A stretch of DNA of 64,000 nt from CALVZT01 sp964368755. Its GTDB lineage: Bacteria; Bacillota; Clostridia; Christensenellales; UBA1242. The position numbers and the translations under genes were made by a program. The notes beneath the pieces are model-generated. The model made no database searches, was not told the DNA's origin, and saw nothing but the letters and a program-made list of their open reading frames with translations. Shown here in pieces: positions 36,968-44,245 of the stretch. Numbering within the stretch: position 1 is the first letter of the stretch; every line of letters begins with the position of its first letter. Location of the stretch: assembly GCA_964368755.1 (NCBI GenBank), contig CAYJCR010000004.1:41844-105843 (forward strand), in the 5' to 3' direction.

Positions 36968-37572
36968 TACTTCCTTATGACTCCTGTGACTTTACCTAAG
37001 ATATCTACTTCAAAACAATAGATTGGTGCCATAGTAGGGTTCTCAGGCTGTAATCTTATCTGACCATCTTCTCTGAAAAATCTTTTTACTGTAGCACTAC
37101 CATTGATCATTGCAACAACTATGTCTCCATTGTCGGCATAGTTTTGTTTTTTTACTACCACATAGTCGCCATTGAAAATACCAGCATCTATCATACTATC
37201 ACCACGAACTGTGAGCATAAATAGGTTGTCGCCTCTGAATAGATATCGTGGCATATTGTATTCGCATTCATAGTTCTCAACTGCAAGTATAGGTCTGCCA
37301 GCAGCAACTTCGCCTATAAGTGGTATGATAATAGTTGGCTCTTCTTTGGGTGTAGCAGAGTAGTCTTTGACAAGCTCTATAGCACGATTTTTGTTACCAC
37401 CTTTGTGAAGTTTGCCTTGTTCTTCAAGCAAATTGAGGTAGTATTGGATTGTAGAAGTGGAATTGACTTCCATCTCCTTTGCCATCTCTCTAACACTAGG
37501 TGGATATCCTTTCTCAGTAAGATATATATTGATAACTCTAAGGAGTTTGTTAAGTGTATCTTCCATTTTCAT
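36964..37572 (-). CDS. lexA: SOS repressor LexA
   Basis: LexA represses SOS genes until RecA filaments trigger self-cleavage. The 202-residue protein has an N-terminal winged helix (GYPPSVREMAKEMEVNSTSTI), the cleavage site VAAGRP (Ala91-Gly92), the catalytic Ser in VRGDSMIDAGI (Ser126) and Lys in NGSATVKRFF (Lys163). AGAGGT precedes two possible ATG codons (37572, 37566). The promoter carries a LexA-type operator, so the gene is probably autoregulated. It is convergent with ynbB and downstream of the Xer-type recombinase gene. Confidence 0.97.
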   Translation of the reverse strand: MKMEDTLNKLLRVINIYLTEKGYPPSVREMAKEMEVNSTSTIQYYLNLLEEQGKLHKGGNKNRAIELVKDYSATPKEEPTIIIPLIGEVAAGRPILAVENYECEYNMPRYLFRGDNLFMLTVRGDSMIDAGIFNGDYVVVKKQNYADNGDIVVAMINGSATVKRFFREDGQIRLQPENPTMAPIYCFEVDILGKVTGVIRKY

Positions 37573-37593
37573 AATCTATTTACCTCTGAAGAT

Positions 37594-37622
37594 AATATAC
37601 CATATTAATTATAGTTTGTCAA
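37594..37622 (-). promoter_or_regulatory. SigA-type promoter of lexA
   Basis: On the minus strand TTGACA (37622-37617), 17 bp, TATATT (37599-37594), with the ribosome binding site about 10 bp downstream. Confidence 0.85.
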
Positions 37623-37633
37623 ACATTTGTTCG
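37620..37633 (-). promoter_or_regulatory. LexA operator (SOS box) at lexA
   Basis: CGAACAAATGTTTG on the minus strand matches the Gram-positive SOS box CGAACRNRYGTTYC except for the last base. It overlaps the first three bases of the -35, the expected place for autorepression. Confidence 0.82.
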
Positions 37634-37670
37634 AAAATGTTAAATTATACAATAATTTGCAATTTTACAT

Positions 37671-37698
37671 AAAAAATTATGGTTTATTGAACCATAAT
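37671..37698 (-). terminator. Terminator after the Xer-type recombinase gene
   Basis: A 9-bp stem ATTATGGTT/AACCATAAT with a 5-nt loop is followed by five T on the minus strand. Confidence 0.82.
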
Positions 37699-37709
37699 AC
37701 TTTATTTAT

Positions 37710-38741
37710 CTATCTTAACTTTACCTTTGTAGAGGCAGATTTTCTTATATCTTCGCTTATTGCAGCATAGTGTTTCTTGGTAGTATTGACGTCTCTATGT
37801 CCGAGGACTGCTGCTACTATATATATATCTTTTGTCTCGCGATATAGATTGGTGCCGTATGTACTACGGAGTTTGTGGGGAGTGATTCTTTTTAATGGAG
37901 CAATAGCCGAACTGTATTTTTTGACAAGTAACTCAACAGCACGAACGGTTATTCTTTTGTTCTGCATAGACAAAAACATTGCATGTTCTTTGGGATTGAC
38001 TTTGGAGTTGGAACTTCTTTGTTCATAGTATTCTCGAAGTGCGTCTGCAACTTCTTCAGAAAAATATAGCACAACTTGATTGCCACCTTTGCGAGTTATC
38101 TTAAAAGCATTAGTAGAGAAGTCAATATCTTCAATATTGATGCCAACACACTCGCTGATACGTATACCTGTACCTAAGAATAATGACAACAACGCGATAT
38201 CCCTTATCCTTGTGTGCTTGTTGAATATCTGTTGGGTTTTTGTAAGCAAATATGGGTCTTCTGCTTGGTTAAGCAGTTTTTTTACCTCATCATTTTCTAG
38301 ACGAATAATCTCTTTGTCATGGAGCTTTGGGGTCTCAACTTTGCTTGCTACATTGGAAGTAATACGTTCTCTATTGAACAAATATTTGAACAAACTACGT
38401 ACAGAAGCAAGTTTACGAGCTTTGCCTTTTTCGGTATTTTTGTGTTCAACACCATCATACATGTAATATGTAAGATAAGACATATATGCCTCGATATCCA
38501 TAGCTTTGAGGCTATTTATATCGTCCAAGGTTATGTCTTTGACTGGTTTTTTTATCCTTCTTTTGGACAAATAATCAAAGAAAATGTTTAAATCCATAGA
38601 ATAGTTGAGCCTTGTAAGTGTTGAGGTTCTGTCTGCAATTCCTATAAAGTATTCAAAGCAAAAATCAGGCAATTTATCAATATTTGCACTGATTTTTTCT
38701 ATATTATGTTTATCTCTTTCATCAAAATAAGATTTACTCAT
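37710..38741 (-). CDS. Tyrosine recombinase, XerC/XerS-like
   Basis: This is a site-specific tyrosine recombinase. I choose ATG 38741 (MSKSYFDERDKHN, 343 residues) because a promoter -10 ends 6 nt upstream; the longer frame from 38828 runs through the promoter. The N-terminal core-binding domain (about 20-170) is followed by the catalytic domain with Arg in GTGIRISECVGI, Lys in ITRKGGNQ, HKLRSTYGT, LGHRDVN and the nucleophile in KKHYAAIS. Length and the PDFCFEYFIGIADRTST-like start resemble XerS, the single recombinase that resolves chromosome dimers in some Firmicutes. No phage or element genes are nearby. I see no Shine-Dalgarno sequence at normal spacing. Confidence 0.85.
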   Translation of the reverse strand: MSKSYFDERDKHNIEKISANIDKLPDFCFEYFIGIADRTSTLTRLNYSMDLNIFFDYLSKRRIKKPVKDITLDDINSLKAMDIEAYMSYLTYYMYDGVEHKNTEKGKARKLASVRSLFKYLFNRERITSNVASKVETPKLHDKEIIRLENDEVKKLLNQAEDPYLLTKTQQIFNKHTRIRDIALLSLFLGTGIRISECVGINIEDIDFSTNAFKITRKGGNQVVLYFSEEVADALREYYEQRSSNSKVNPKEHAMFLSMQNKRITVRAVELLVKKYSSAIAPLKRITPHKLRSTYGTNLYRETKDIYIVAAVLGHRDVNTTKKHYAAISEDIRKSASTKVKLR

Positions 38742-38747
38742 GCCTTT

Positions 38748-38776
38748 ATGATACCAAATCTTGATAGTAAAGTAAA
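38748..38776 (-). promoter_or_regulatory. Promoter of the Xer-type gene, 6 nt before its ATG
   Basis: On the minus strand TTTACT (38776-38771), 17 bp, TATCAT (38753-38748), then 6 nt (AAAGGC) and ATG. The layout predicts a leaderless mRNA. Confidence 0.65.
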
Positions 38777-38848
38777 ATGAATATAAGTATTTTGCGAAAT
38801 GTTGTATCAAATTATTGTCTATACGCAATCAAATTACTATGTTATTGT

Positions 38849-38877
38849 TTGACAAAAACAACGCAAAATATTATCAT
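38849..38877 (+). promoter_or_regulatory. SigA-type promoter of serS
   Basis: TTGACA (38849-38854), 17 bp, TATCAT (38872-38877). The leader is too short for a T-box, so serS is not under T-box control here. Confidence 0.7.
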
Positions 38878-38906
38878 TATATTGTACTTGATTTAGGAGA
38901 AAAAAT

Positions 38907-40190
38907 ATGATTGATATTAATTTGATAAGAACCAATCCAGATTTGGTTAAAGAGAATATTAAGAAGAAGTTCCAAGACCACAAGATTGTACTAGTTGATA
39001 AGGTCAATGATCTTGATCAACAGATAAGACAATTGAAGAAAGAAGGTGATGACCTTCGTTCTATGCGTAATACTTTGAGTGGTAATATTGGTAAATTGAT
39101 GAAAGAGAAGAATATTGATGAAGCCAACAAACTCAAGGTCCAAGTTGTCAAGAATAATGAGAGAATAGTTGAGATTGAGAAAATTGAAGAAGATCTTGAT
39201 GCTCAGATCAAAGAATGTATGATGACTATCCCAAACATTATTGCGCCTGATGTTCCTATTGGCAAAGATGATTCTATGAATGTCCAAGACAAAGTGTTCG
39301 GCGAGGCTAAGGTTCCTGACTATGAGATACCATATCATGCAGATATTATAGAGAAGCTCAATGGCTCAGATTTTGGAGCTGCAAGGAAGACTTCCGGTAC
39401 AGGTTTTTATTACCTTACAGGAGATATTGCTAGACTACATTCTGCAATATTGTCATATGCAAGAGACTTTATGATAGACAAAGGATTCATATATTGCATC
39501 CCACCATTTATGATACATAGTGATGTTGTCAAAGGCGTAATGAGTTTTGATGAAATGCAGAATATGATGTATAAGATTGAAGGCGAAGATTTGTATCTTA
39601 TCGGTACAAGTGAACATTCAATGATCGGTAGATACAAAGATTCTATTATCAAAGAAGAGGATCTTCCACTTACTCTTACATCTTATTCGCCATGTTTCCG
39701 CAAAGAGATTGGAGCACATGGTATAGAAGAGCGTGGTATATACAGAGTCCATCAGTTCGAAAAACAAGAGATGATAGTTATATGTAAGCCAGAAGATAGT
39801 GAGTCTTGGTATAACAAGATGTGGAATTATTCAGTAGAATTGTTCTCATCAATGGAAGTGCCTGTTAGAACTTTGGTCTGTTGCAGTGGTGACCTTGCTG
39901 ACCTCAAATATCGCAGCCTTGATGTTGAAGCTTGGAGCCCTCGTCAGAAAAAGTATTTTGAAGTATGTTCTTGTAGTAACCTTACGGATGCTCAAGCTCG
40001 TAGATTGAAGATTCGTTACAAAGCCAAAGATGGTACAAACCAACTTGCTCACACACTTAATAATACTGTTGTTGCACCACCAAGAATGTTGATTGCATTC
40101 CTTGAAAATCATTATCAAGCAGATGGAAGCATTACTATACCAAAAGTTCTTCAACAATATATGGGTGGCAAAACAATTATTAAAGGATAG
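38907..40190 (+). CDS. serS: Seryl-tRNA synthetase
   Basis: This enzyme charges tRNA-Ser. The 427-residue class II synthetase has the long N-terminal coiled-coil arm (about 25-105) that grips tRNA-Ser, then the catalytic domain with the motif 2 region PCFRKEIGAHGIEERGIYRVHQFEKQE and motif 3 HTLNNTVVAPPRMLIAFLEN. The motifs are not those of the common bacterial form (FRxEAG..GRDTRG, LNGSGLAVGR); they match the second SerS type found in some Clostridia. The Ser/Cys-rich VRTLVCCSGDLADLKYRSLDVEAWSP stretch is also typical of that type. AGGAG lies upstream. Confidence 0.95.
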   Translation: MIDINLIRTNPDLVKENIKKKFQDHKIVLVDKVNDLDQQIRQLKKEGDDLRSMRNTLSGNIGKLMKEKNIDEANKLKVQVVKNNERIVEIEKIEEDLDAQIKECMMTIPNIIAPDVPIGKDDSMNVQDKVFGEAKVPDYEIPYHADIIEKLNGSDFGAARKTSGTGFYYLTGDIARLHSAILSYARDFMIDKGFIYCIPPFMIHSDVVKGVMSFDEMQNMMYKIEGEDLYLIGTSEHSMIGRYKDSIIKEEDLPLTLTSYSPCFRKEIGAHGIEERGIYRVHQFEKQEMIVICKPEDSESWYNKMWNYSVELFSSMEVPVRTLVCCSGDLADLKYRSLDVEAWSPRQKKYFEVCSCSNLTDAQARRLKIRYKAKDGTNQLAHTLNNTVVAPPRMLIAFLENHYQADGSITIPKVLQQYMGGKTIIKG

Positions 40191-40193
40191 AAT

Positions 40194-41159
40194 ATGAACA
40201 AAAGTATCATCGAACAATTTGCTGAAGAAAAGAAAAAGAATACTGCTGAGAAAGCTTATTCTGATTTTTTGAGTTTGCTATTTTCGGCAACAGATGATGT
40301 TGCTAACAAATTGCGATACATAACACCAGATAATACAAAAATATCTGCAATTGGCGAATATGCAGCCGGTTGTTTTATTGATGAAACTGGTGGCGAAATT
40401 GAGATATTCTTTGGAATAAACGACCCACAAGTCATATTAGCTACCAAGGACCTAGAACAAAGAAATATGGAATTGTCTAAGCAGAAGACGATTACTTTTA
40501 GACGTAAGAAAAAGAAACGCAAGAAGAAACAACAAGAACAACAAGTCGCCAAACAAGCACAGATTTCTTACAAGAATACTTGCCAAGAGATAACTGAAGA
40601 ATTGTTTAAAGCATTAATTAATTATTTTGATGAAAAAACTAAGCTTATGGTTACAGATGATGGTATCAAAGTATTGTGTATAGAAGACCTAGGATACAAC
40701 TTTTTGATAAGAATTGGAACATTTAGTCTTGAGAATGACAAACAAGATTTGGTTACAGAACTATGGAATCCAGTTGTTAAGAAAAATATCAATGTCGACT
40801 TCCTTAATTACTTTGATTGTCTTGAAGCAAAAAATACTTTGTCAAAAGGGAAGTTCTATAGATTAATTAGGATATTCAAAAATTTTAGAAAAAATATGCT
40901 TATCAACAAATATTATTCATCACGATATATCACTCGATATATGATCGAACTTCTTGCTTACAATGTGCCGAACGAGCTCCTTATTGGTAATGATTATGAC
41001 ATTTTTGTCAAAGCGATCAATTATTTAGCAATGTTGCCAGTGACCAAATACAAGAGTTTTGATAACAAACCGATAGGAACATTCAAGTTGGCAAATGTAA
41101 ATTATCAATCAATAAACACATTTATTAATTTATCAAAAAAAATGGCTTACAAAATGTAA
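40194..41159 (+). CDS. Uncharacterised protein, possible degenerate nucleotidyltransferase-fold protein
   Basis: I do not recognise the family with certainty. The 321 residues contain IGEYAAGCFIDETGGEIEIFF (G54-E55, then E68-I-E70-I), which has the spacing of the nucleotidyltransferase pattern hG[GS]..[DE]h[DE]h but with Ser to Glu and Asp to Glu changes. The helical part FYRLIRIFKNFRKNM (221-235) and MIELLAYNVPNELL (250-263) resemble the helices after the core in OAS/CD-NTase-like enzymes. Where a third carboxylate would sit, FLIRIG has Arg173. A Lys/Arg tract (103-113) then a Gln-rich stretch sits in between. It starts 3 nt after serS with AAAGGA upstream and ends in a terminator. Confidence 0.75.
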   Translation: MNKSIIEQFAEEKKKNTAEKAYSDFLSLLFSATDDVANKLRYITPDNTKISAIGEYAAGCFIDETGGEIEIFFGINDPQVILATKDLEQRNMELSKQKTITFRRKKKKRKKKQQEQQVAKQAQISYKNTCQEITEELFKALINYFDEKTKLMVTDDGIKVLCIEDLGYNFLIRIGTFSLENDKQDLVTELWNPVVKKNINVDFLNYFDCLEAKNTLSKGKFYRLIRIFKNFRKNMLINKYYSSRYITRYMIELLAYNVPNELLIGNDYDIFVKAINYLAMLPVTKYKSFDNKPIGTFKLANVNYQSINTFINLSKKMAYKM

Positions 41160-41173
41160 GCTGTTTTTTTTTT
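41145..41173 (+). terminator. Terminator overlapping the stop of the serS-linked gene
   Basis: A 7-bp stem GCTTACA/TGTAAGC with an AAA loop, then TG and ten T. The gene's TAA stop lies inside the stem. Confidence 0.85.
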
Positions 41174-41178
41174 ATAAA

Positions 41179-41247
41179 ACGAAATCTAATCAAAAACGAA
41201 ATCTAATCAAAAACGAAATCTAATCAAAAACGAAATCTAATCAAAAA
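41179..41247 (+). repeat. Tandem 17-bp repeat, four perfect copies up to the gap
   Basis: ACGAAATCTAATCAAAA occurs four times without change at 41179, 41196, 41213 and 41230, and an A that could begin a fifth copy touches the N run. There are no spacers, so this is not a CRISPR array. The real copy number is unknown because the assembly breaks here. Confidence 0.95.
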
Positions 41248-41347
41248 NNNNNNNNNNNNNNNNNNNNNNNNNNNNNNNNNNNNNNNNNNNNNNNNNNNNN
41301 NNNNNNNNNNNNNNNNNNNNNNNNNNNNNNNNNNNNNNNNNNNNNNN
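41248..41347. other. Assembly gap, 100 N
   Basis: Exactly 100 N, the usual placeholder for a scaffold gap of unknown length. It lies at the end of the 17-bp tandem array; the sequence after it does not continue the repeat. Genes could be missing here. Confidence 0.99.
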
Positions 41348-41415
41348 CGAAAAATTATTTACGGTATTAAGCATACACATAATACTAAACAAAATACAGG
41401 CAAATATTGCCCTAT

Positions 41416-41445
41416 CTATTCGCAAAAGCTGTGTTTTGCGAATAG
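41416..41445. repeat. Perfect 12-bp inverted repeat in the gap-side intergenic region
   Basis: CTATTCGCAAAA and TTTTGCGAATAG flank a 6-nt loop (GCTGTG). Neither strand has a T-run directly after the stem, so it is not a typical terminator, though it sits 44 bp beyond the ygjP-like stop. The rest of 41160-41488 holds only the terminator, the tandem repeat and the gap; I see no gene. Confidence 0.8.
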
Positions 41446-41488
41446 TTCTATAAATATTATTTTACAAATATTTTCAAAATTTACTCTC

Positions 41489-42160
41489 CTACCCTCTATA
41501 CATTGAGAGCAAAAAACCATAGCTTTTAAGTTCTTTTCTTATAACTTTCCATTGAGGAACGAGCTTAGAGATGATATCGTAGAACTTTTTTGAATGATTG
41601 AACTCTACCCTATGGACTAGTTCATGTATTATTACATAATCTATAACATAGGAGTGGAGCATTATCAATCTGTAGTTGAGTTTGATGTTGCCCGCACTAT
41701 CGCAACTTCCCCATCTTGTTTTTGCATTTGAAATCTTCACAGATTTGTATGAGATTCCTGTCTTTTGGCTAAGGGTTTGTATACGTTGATCCAGCATTTC
41801 TTTAGCTAATTTTTTGTACCAAGTAATTATCTGCGGGATAGTTTTATCTTCGCCTTTAGATGGGACATAGATGTTTGTATTGTCTATTGAGAGTTTCTTA
41901 TATGACTTGTCTACCAATATATGTAGTGGTTCGCCACCAAGCAAAATATCTTGATGATTGATAATGAACCTATTCTTACTGATATTTCGCTTTGCATATT
42001 CTATCTTGTTCTTTATCCAACTTCCCTTCTCTTCGACATATTTTTCTATATCTGTTAACTGCATTCGAAGTGGTGCCGTTATAACCAACTCCCCCTTGTT
42101 CGTGACTGTAAGCTTAAGGCTTTTTCTTCTGGCACGTATGATTGTGGCGTTATTTGTCAT
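41489..42160 (-). CDS. YgjP-like M48-type metallopeptidase (DUF45)
   Basis: This is a predicted cytoplasmic zinc metallopeptidase of the YgjP/WLM group. The 223-residue protein has an N-terminal beta-rich part (RARRKSLKLTVTNKGELVITAP), KTRWGSCDSAGNIKLNYRLIMLH before the active site, and HELVHRVEFNHSKKFYDII with the HExxH zinc motif and third His. This is the standard family layout and length. AAAGGGG lies 5 nt before the ATG. It is divergent from the PadR-like gene. A perfect 20-bp palindrome covers its presumed -10/+1 region, so it may be a target of that regulator. Confidence 0.88.
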   Translation of the reverse strand: MTNNATIIRARRKSLKLTVTNKGELVITAPLRMQLTDIEKYVEEKGSWIKNKIEYAKRNISKNRFIINHQDILLGGEPLHILVDKSYKKLSIDNTNIYVPSKGEDKTIPQIITWYKKLAKEMLDQRIQTLSQKTGISYKSVKISNAKTRWGSCDSAGNIKLNYRLIMLHSYVIDYVIIHELVHRVEFNHSKKFYDIISKLVPQWKVIRKELKSYGFLLSMYRG

Positions 42161-42174
42161 AAAACCCCTTTATA

Positions 42175-42194
42175 TATGCAAATATATTTGCATA
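42175..42194. promoter_or_regulatory. 20-bp perfect palindrome, candidate operator
   Basis: TATGCAAATATATTTGCATA is a perfect inverted repeat in the divergent region between the ygjP-like and PadR-like genes. It lies 15 bp before the ygjP ATG and overlaps a possible -10 (TACTAT). A partial match (ATATGCATAT) lies inside the PadR promoter spacer. Confidence 0.6.
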
Positions 42195-42263
42195 GTACTC
42201 TATATCTTGTGTTTAGTTTAACATAAAACATTGTATTTGTAACCTGTTTACATACTAATTTGA

Positions 42264-42292
42264 TTGACTTTTATATGCATATTTTGTAAAAT
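42264..42292 (+). promoter_or_regulatory. SigA-type promoter of the PadR-like gene
   Basis: TTGACT (42264-42269), 17 bp, TAAAAT (42287-42292). The spacer contains the palindrome ATATGCATAT, sharing TATGCA with the 20-bp palindrome upstream. Confidence 0.75.
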
Positions 42293-42318
42293 CGTAAATA
42301 GAAAACAAAGGGAAACAA

Positions 42319-44124
42319 ATGTCAGATAATAAAGCAATGCGAGGCAGTGTATCTCAAATAGTACTTAAGGCACTAAAAGGCGGCGATAAATACGGCTATG
42401 AGATTTGTAAAGAAATCGAAGACCGTAGCAATGGCGCGCTTGTTTTGAAGCAGCCTAGTTTGTATAGTAGCCTTAGGCGCATGGAAGATCAAGGGCTTAT
42501 ATCTTCATACTGGCAAGATAGTGAGATTGGTGGCAGGAGACATTATTACAAACTTACAGACAAAGGTAGCAACTTCTTATCTATTTCTAATGGTGAAAGT
42601 GATATTGCAGAGCCTGACAACACACCTTCTATTGATAATTCTAGCATTGATAATGCTGAAGATATGACTAGTGAGCCATCTGATATAGCCAAAGATAACG
42701 ATGCTCTTCCAACTCTTGACAACAATACTCCAACTCTTGACAACAATCTAGGTATCAAGATTGTTAAGCAAGAGAGTTTGTTCAATCTCAAGCCTCGAGC
42801 AATACCTCAGGTGGAAGAGTCTGATAATAACACGTATGTACAGTTTGACTTATTCAATACTGCTCCGAGTTTTGTCAAAAGTTCAAATAACGAATCAATC
42901 AACCCACAGCAATTTATGAACAAATACGCCGATGAAGATAAGCATTCATCGACTATTCAACCATCTAGTAATACAACAAAATATGATAAGATCAACATCA
43001 CTACGAATAATGACGAGCTTTTGGATGCATTATCTCATGTTGACAATAAGTCAGAAGTAATGCAAGACATATCAATTGATGCAATAGACAAAACTAGTAG
43101 TGTTGACGAATTTGAACCTGATATAGACAAATCTGCACGTAAAGATGTACATATAGATATGACTTCAATACATGAAGACAAACCACAGCATAGTTCTATT
43201 GACTTCTCTGCTCTTCTCAATAGCGTTAAGATTGAGCCAGAAGATATTGAGTTGACTACCCCAACTCAGCCAATTAAAGTTTTTGACGATCAAGTTGACG
43301 AAAATAAGCCAAAGATCGAAAGTAGACTTATAGACAACAATATCTATCTCAAGTCCAATATGGAGAACTTGGACAACTATTCCAAAGATGACTACAATCT
43401 AATCAAGTATAATACTGCTAATGGACCTAAGGCAACTGGCGAATATATACTCAAGAAGTCCAACAATCCTAACAAGCCTACTGAGTATTATATGGATGTG
43501 TTGCAGAAGATATATACTCCTACTAAGATAGACATAACTGCAGGAGATGAACAAGAAGAGCCACTTAATACCCCAACCTCTTATGTTGACGAAGATGATG
43601 ATACCTTATCTTTGGCCAACAATTTGCGTTCGGACGGTATAAGACTTAGACAATACAACAAGATTAATAAGAAGTTTAAGCCAACGGACAATTTTATTAG
43701 TTATAACAAACTACGTATTGTGCAAGGTTGGTCTATATATGGTTTGATGCTCGCTGAGACATGGATTGTGTATATGATACTTGCATTGACTCATGTCCTT
43801 GTGCCATCTCACATCAATCTATATATCATTGCTTCATGCGTTACGCTTCTCTACCCTGGGATATTGACTATCATCTATCTAGTCAATCCAGATTATCGTA
43901 TTGAATCTAATTATCGTATAAGCATAGGATTGTTTACAAAACTTCTTGCAACGTTGATAACGATAGTATTTATATTCTCAATAACATTGTTTTTGGGTAT
44001 GACTACTCTCAATCAGATAGATTATCTTAGCTATTGGTTATTACCAACAGTACTATCTACCAACTACCTTACTAGTGCTATTATGTATTATTTGCTACTA
44101 AAATGTCATAAGTTCCATTATTAA
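42319..44124 (+). CDS. PadR-type DNA-binding domain fused by an acidic linker to a membrane domain
   Basis: In 601 residues there are three parts. Residues 6-86 are a PadR winged helix (QIVLKALKGGDKYGYEICKEIEDRS, PSLYSSLRRMEDQGLI, GGRRHYYKLTDKG). Residues about 88-460 are a low-complexity Asp/Asn/Ser/Thr-rich, acidic linker containing the near-repeat PTLDNNTPTLDNN. Residues about 468-598 hold four predicted membrane segments (LMLAETWIVYMILAL onward). PadR proteins are usually 100-200-residue soluble dimers with a C-terminal coiled coil; that part is not evident. It may be a membrane-held regulator of the divergent protease or of the ABC exporter just downstream. AAAGGG precedes the ATG. Confidence 0.85.
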   Translation: MSDNKAMRGSVSQIVLKALKGGDKYGYEICKEIEDRSNGALVLKQPSLYSSLRRMEDQGLISSYWQDSEIGGRRHYYKLTDKGSNFLSISNGESDIAEPDNTPSIDNSSIDNAEDMTSEPSDIAKDNDALPTLDNNTPTLDNNLGIKIVKQESLFNLKPRAIPQVEESDNNTYVQFDLFNTAPSFVKSSNNESINPQQFMNKYADEDKHSSTIQPSSNTTKYDKINITTNNDELLDALSHVDNKSEVMQDISIDAIDKTSSVDEFEPDIDKSARKDVHIDMTSIHEDKPQHSSIDFSALLNSVKIEPEDIELTTPTQPIKVFDDQVDENKPKIESRLIDNNIYLKSNMENLDNYSKDDYNLIKYNTANGPKATGEYILKKSNNPNKPTEYYMDVLQKIYTPTKIDITAGDEQEEPLNTPTSYVDEDDDTLSLANNLRSDGIRLRQYNKINKKFKPTDNFISYNKLRIVQGWSIYGLMLAETWIVYMILALTHVLVPSHINLYIIASCVTLLYPGILTIIYLVNPDYRIESNYRISIGLFTKLLATLITIVFIFSITLFLGMTTLNQIDYLSYWLLPTVLSTNYLTSAIMYYLLLKCHKFHY

Positions 44125-44140
44125 TATAATAATATAGATA

Positions 44141-44169
44141 TTTACAAACGTGTATTTGTGTGTTATAAT
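44141..44169 (+). promoter_or_regulatory. SigA-type promoter of the ABC exporter
   Basis: TTTACA (44141-44146), 17 bp, TATAAT (44164-44169), 77 bp before the chosen TTG start. Confidence 0.8.
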
Positions 44170-44245
44170 ACATACAGTATTCAACCTGTCAGATAAATTA
44201 ATTATTCAAGTCCAAACTATTGTCATCTATTCGGGAGATAAAGTA

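Noticed and set aside
37710..38741. Xer-type gene as a phage or transposon integrase
   Set aside because: No element genes, repeats or att sites flank it, and its length and start resemble XerS-type housekeeping recombinases.
41179..41247. CRISPR array
   Set aside because: The 17-bp units are contiguous without spacers, and no cas gene is present.
41237..41425. Minus-strand open frame across the N run
   Set aside because: More than half of the frame is undetermined bases, so it is an artefact of the gap.
44150..44245. Longer ABC ATPase start at ATG 44150
   Set aside because: It lies inside the promoter and has no ribosome site; TTG 44246 has GGGAG and begins at the conserved domain.
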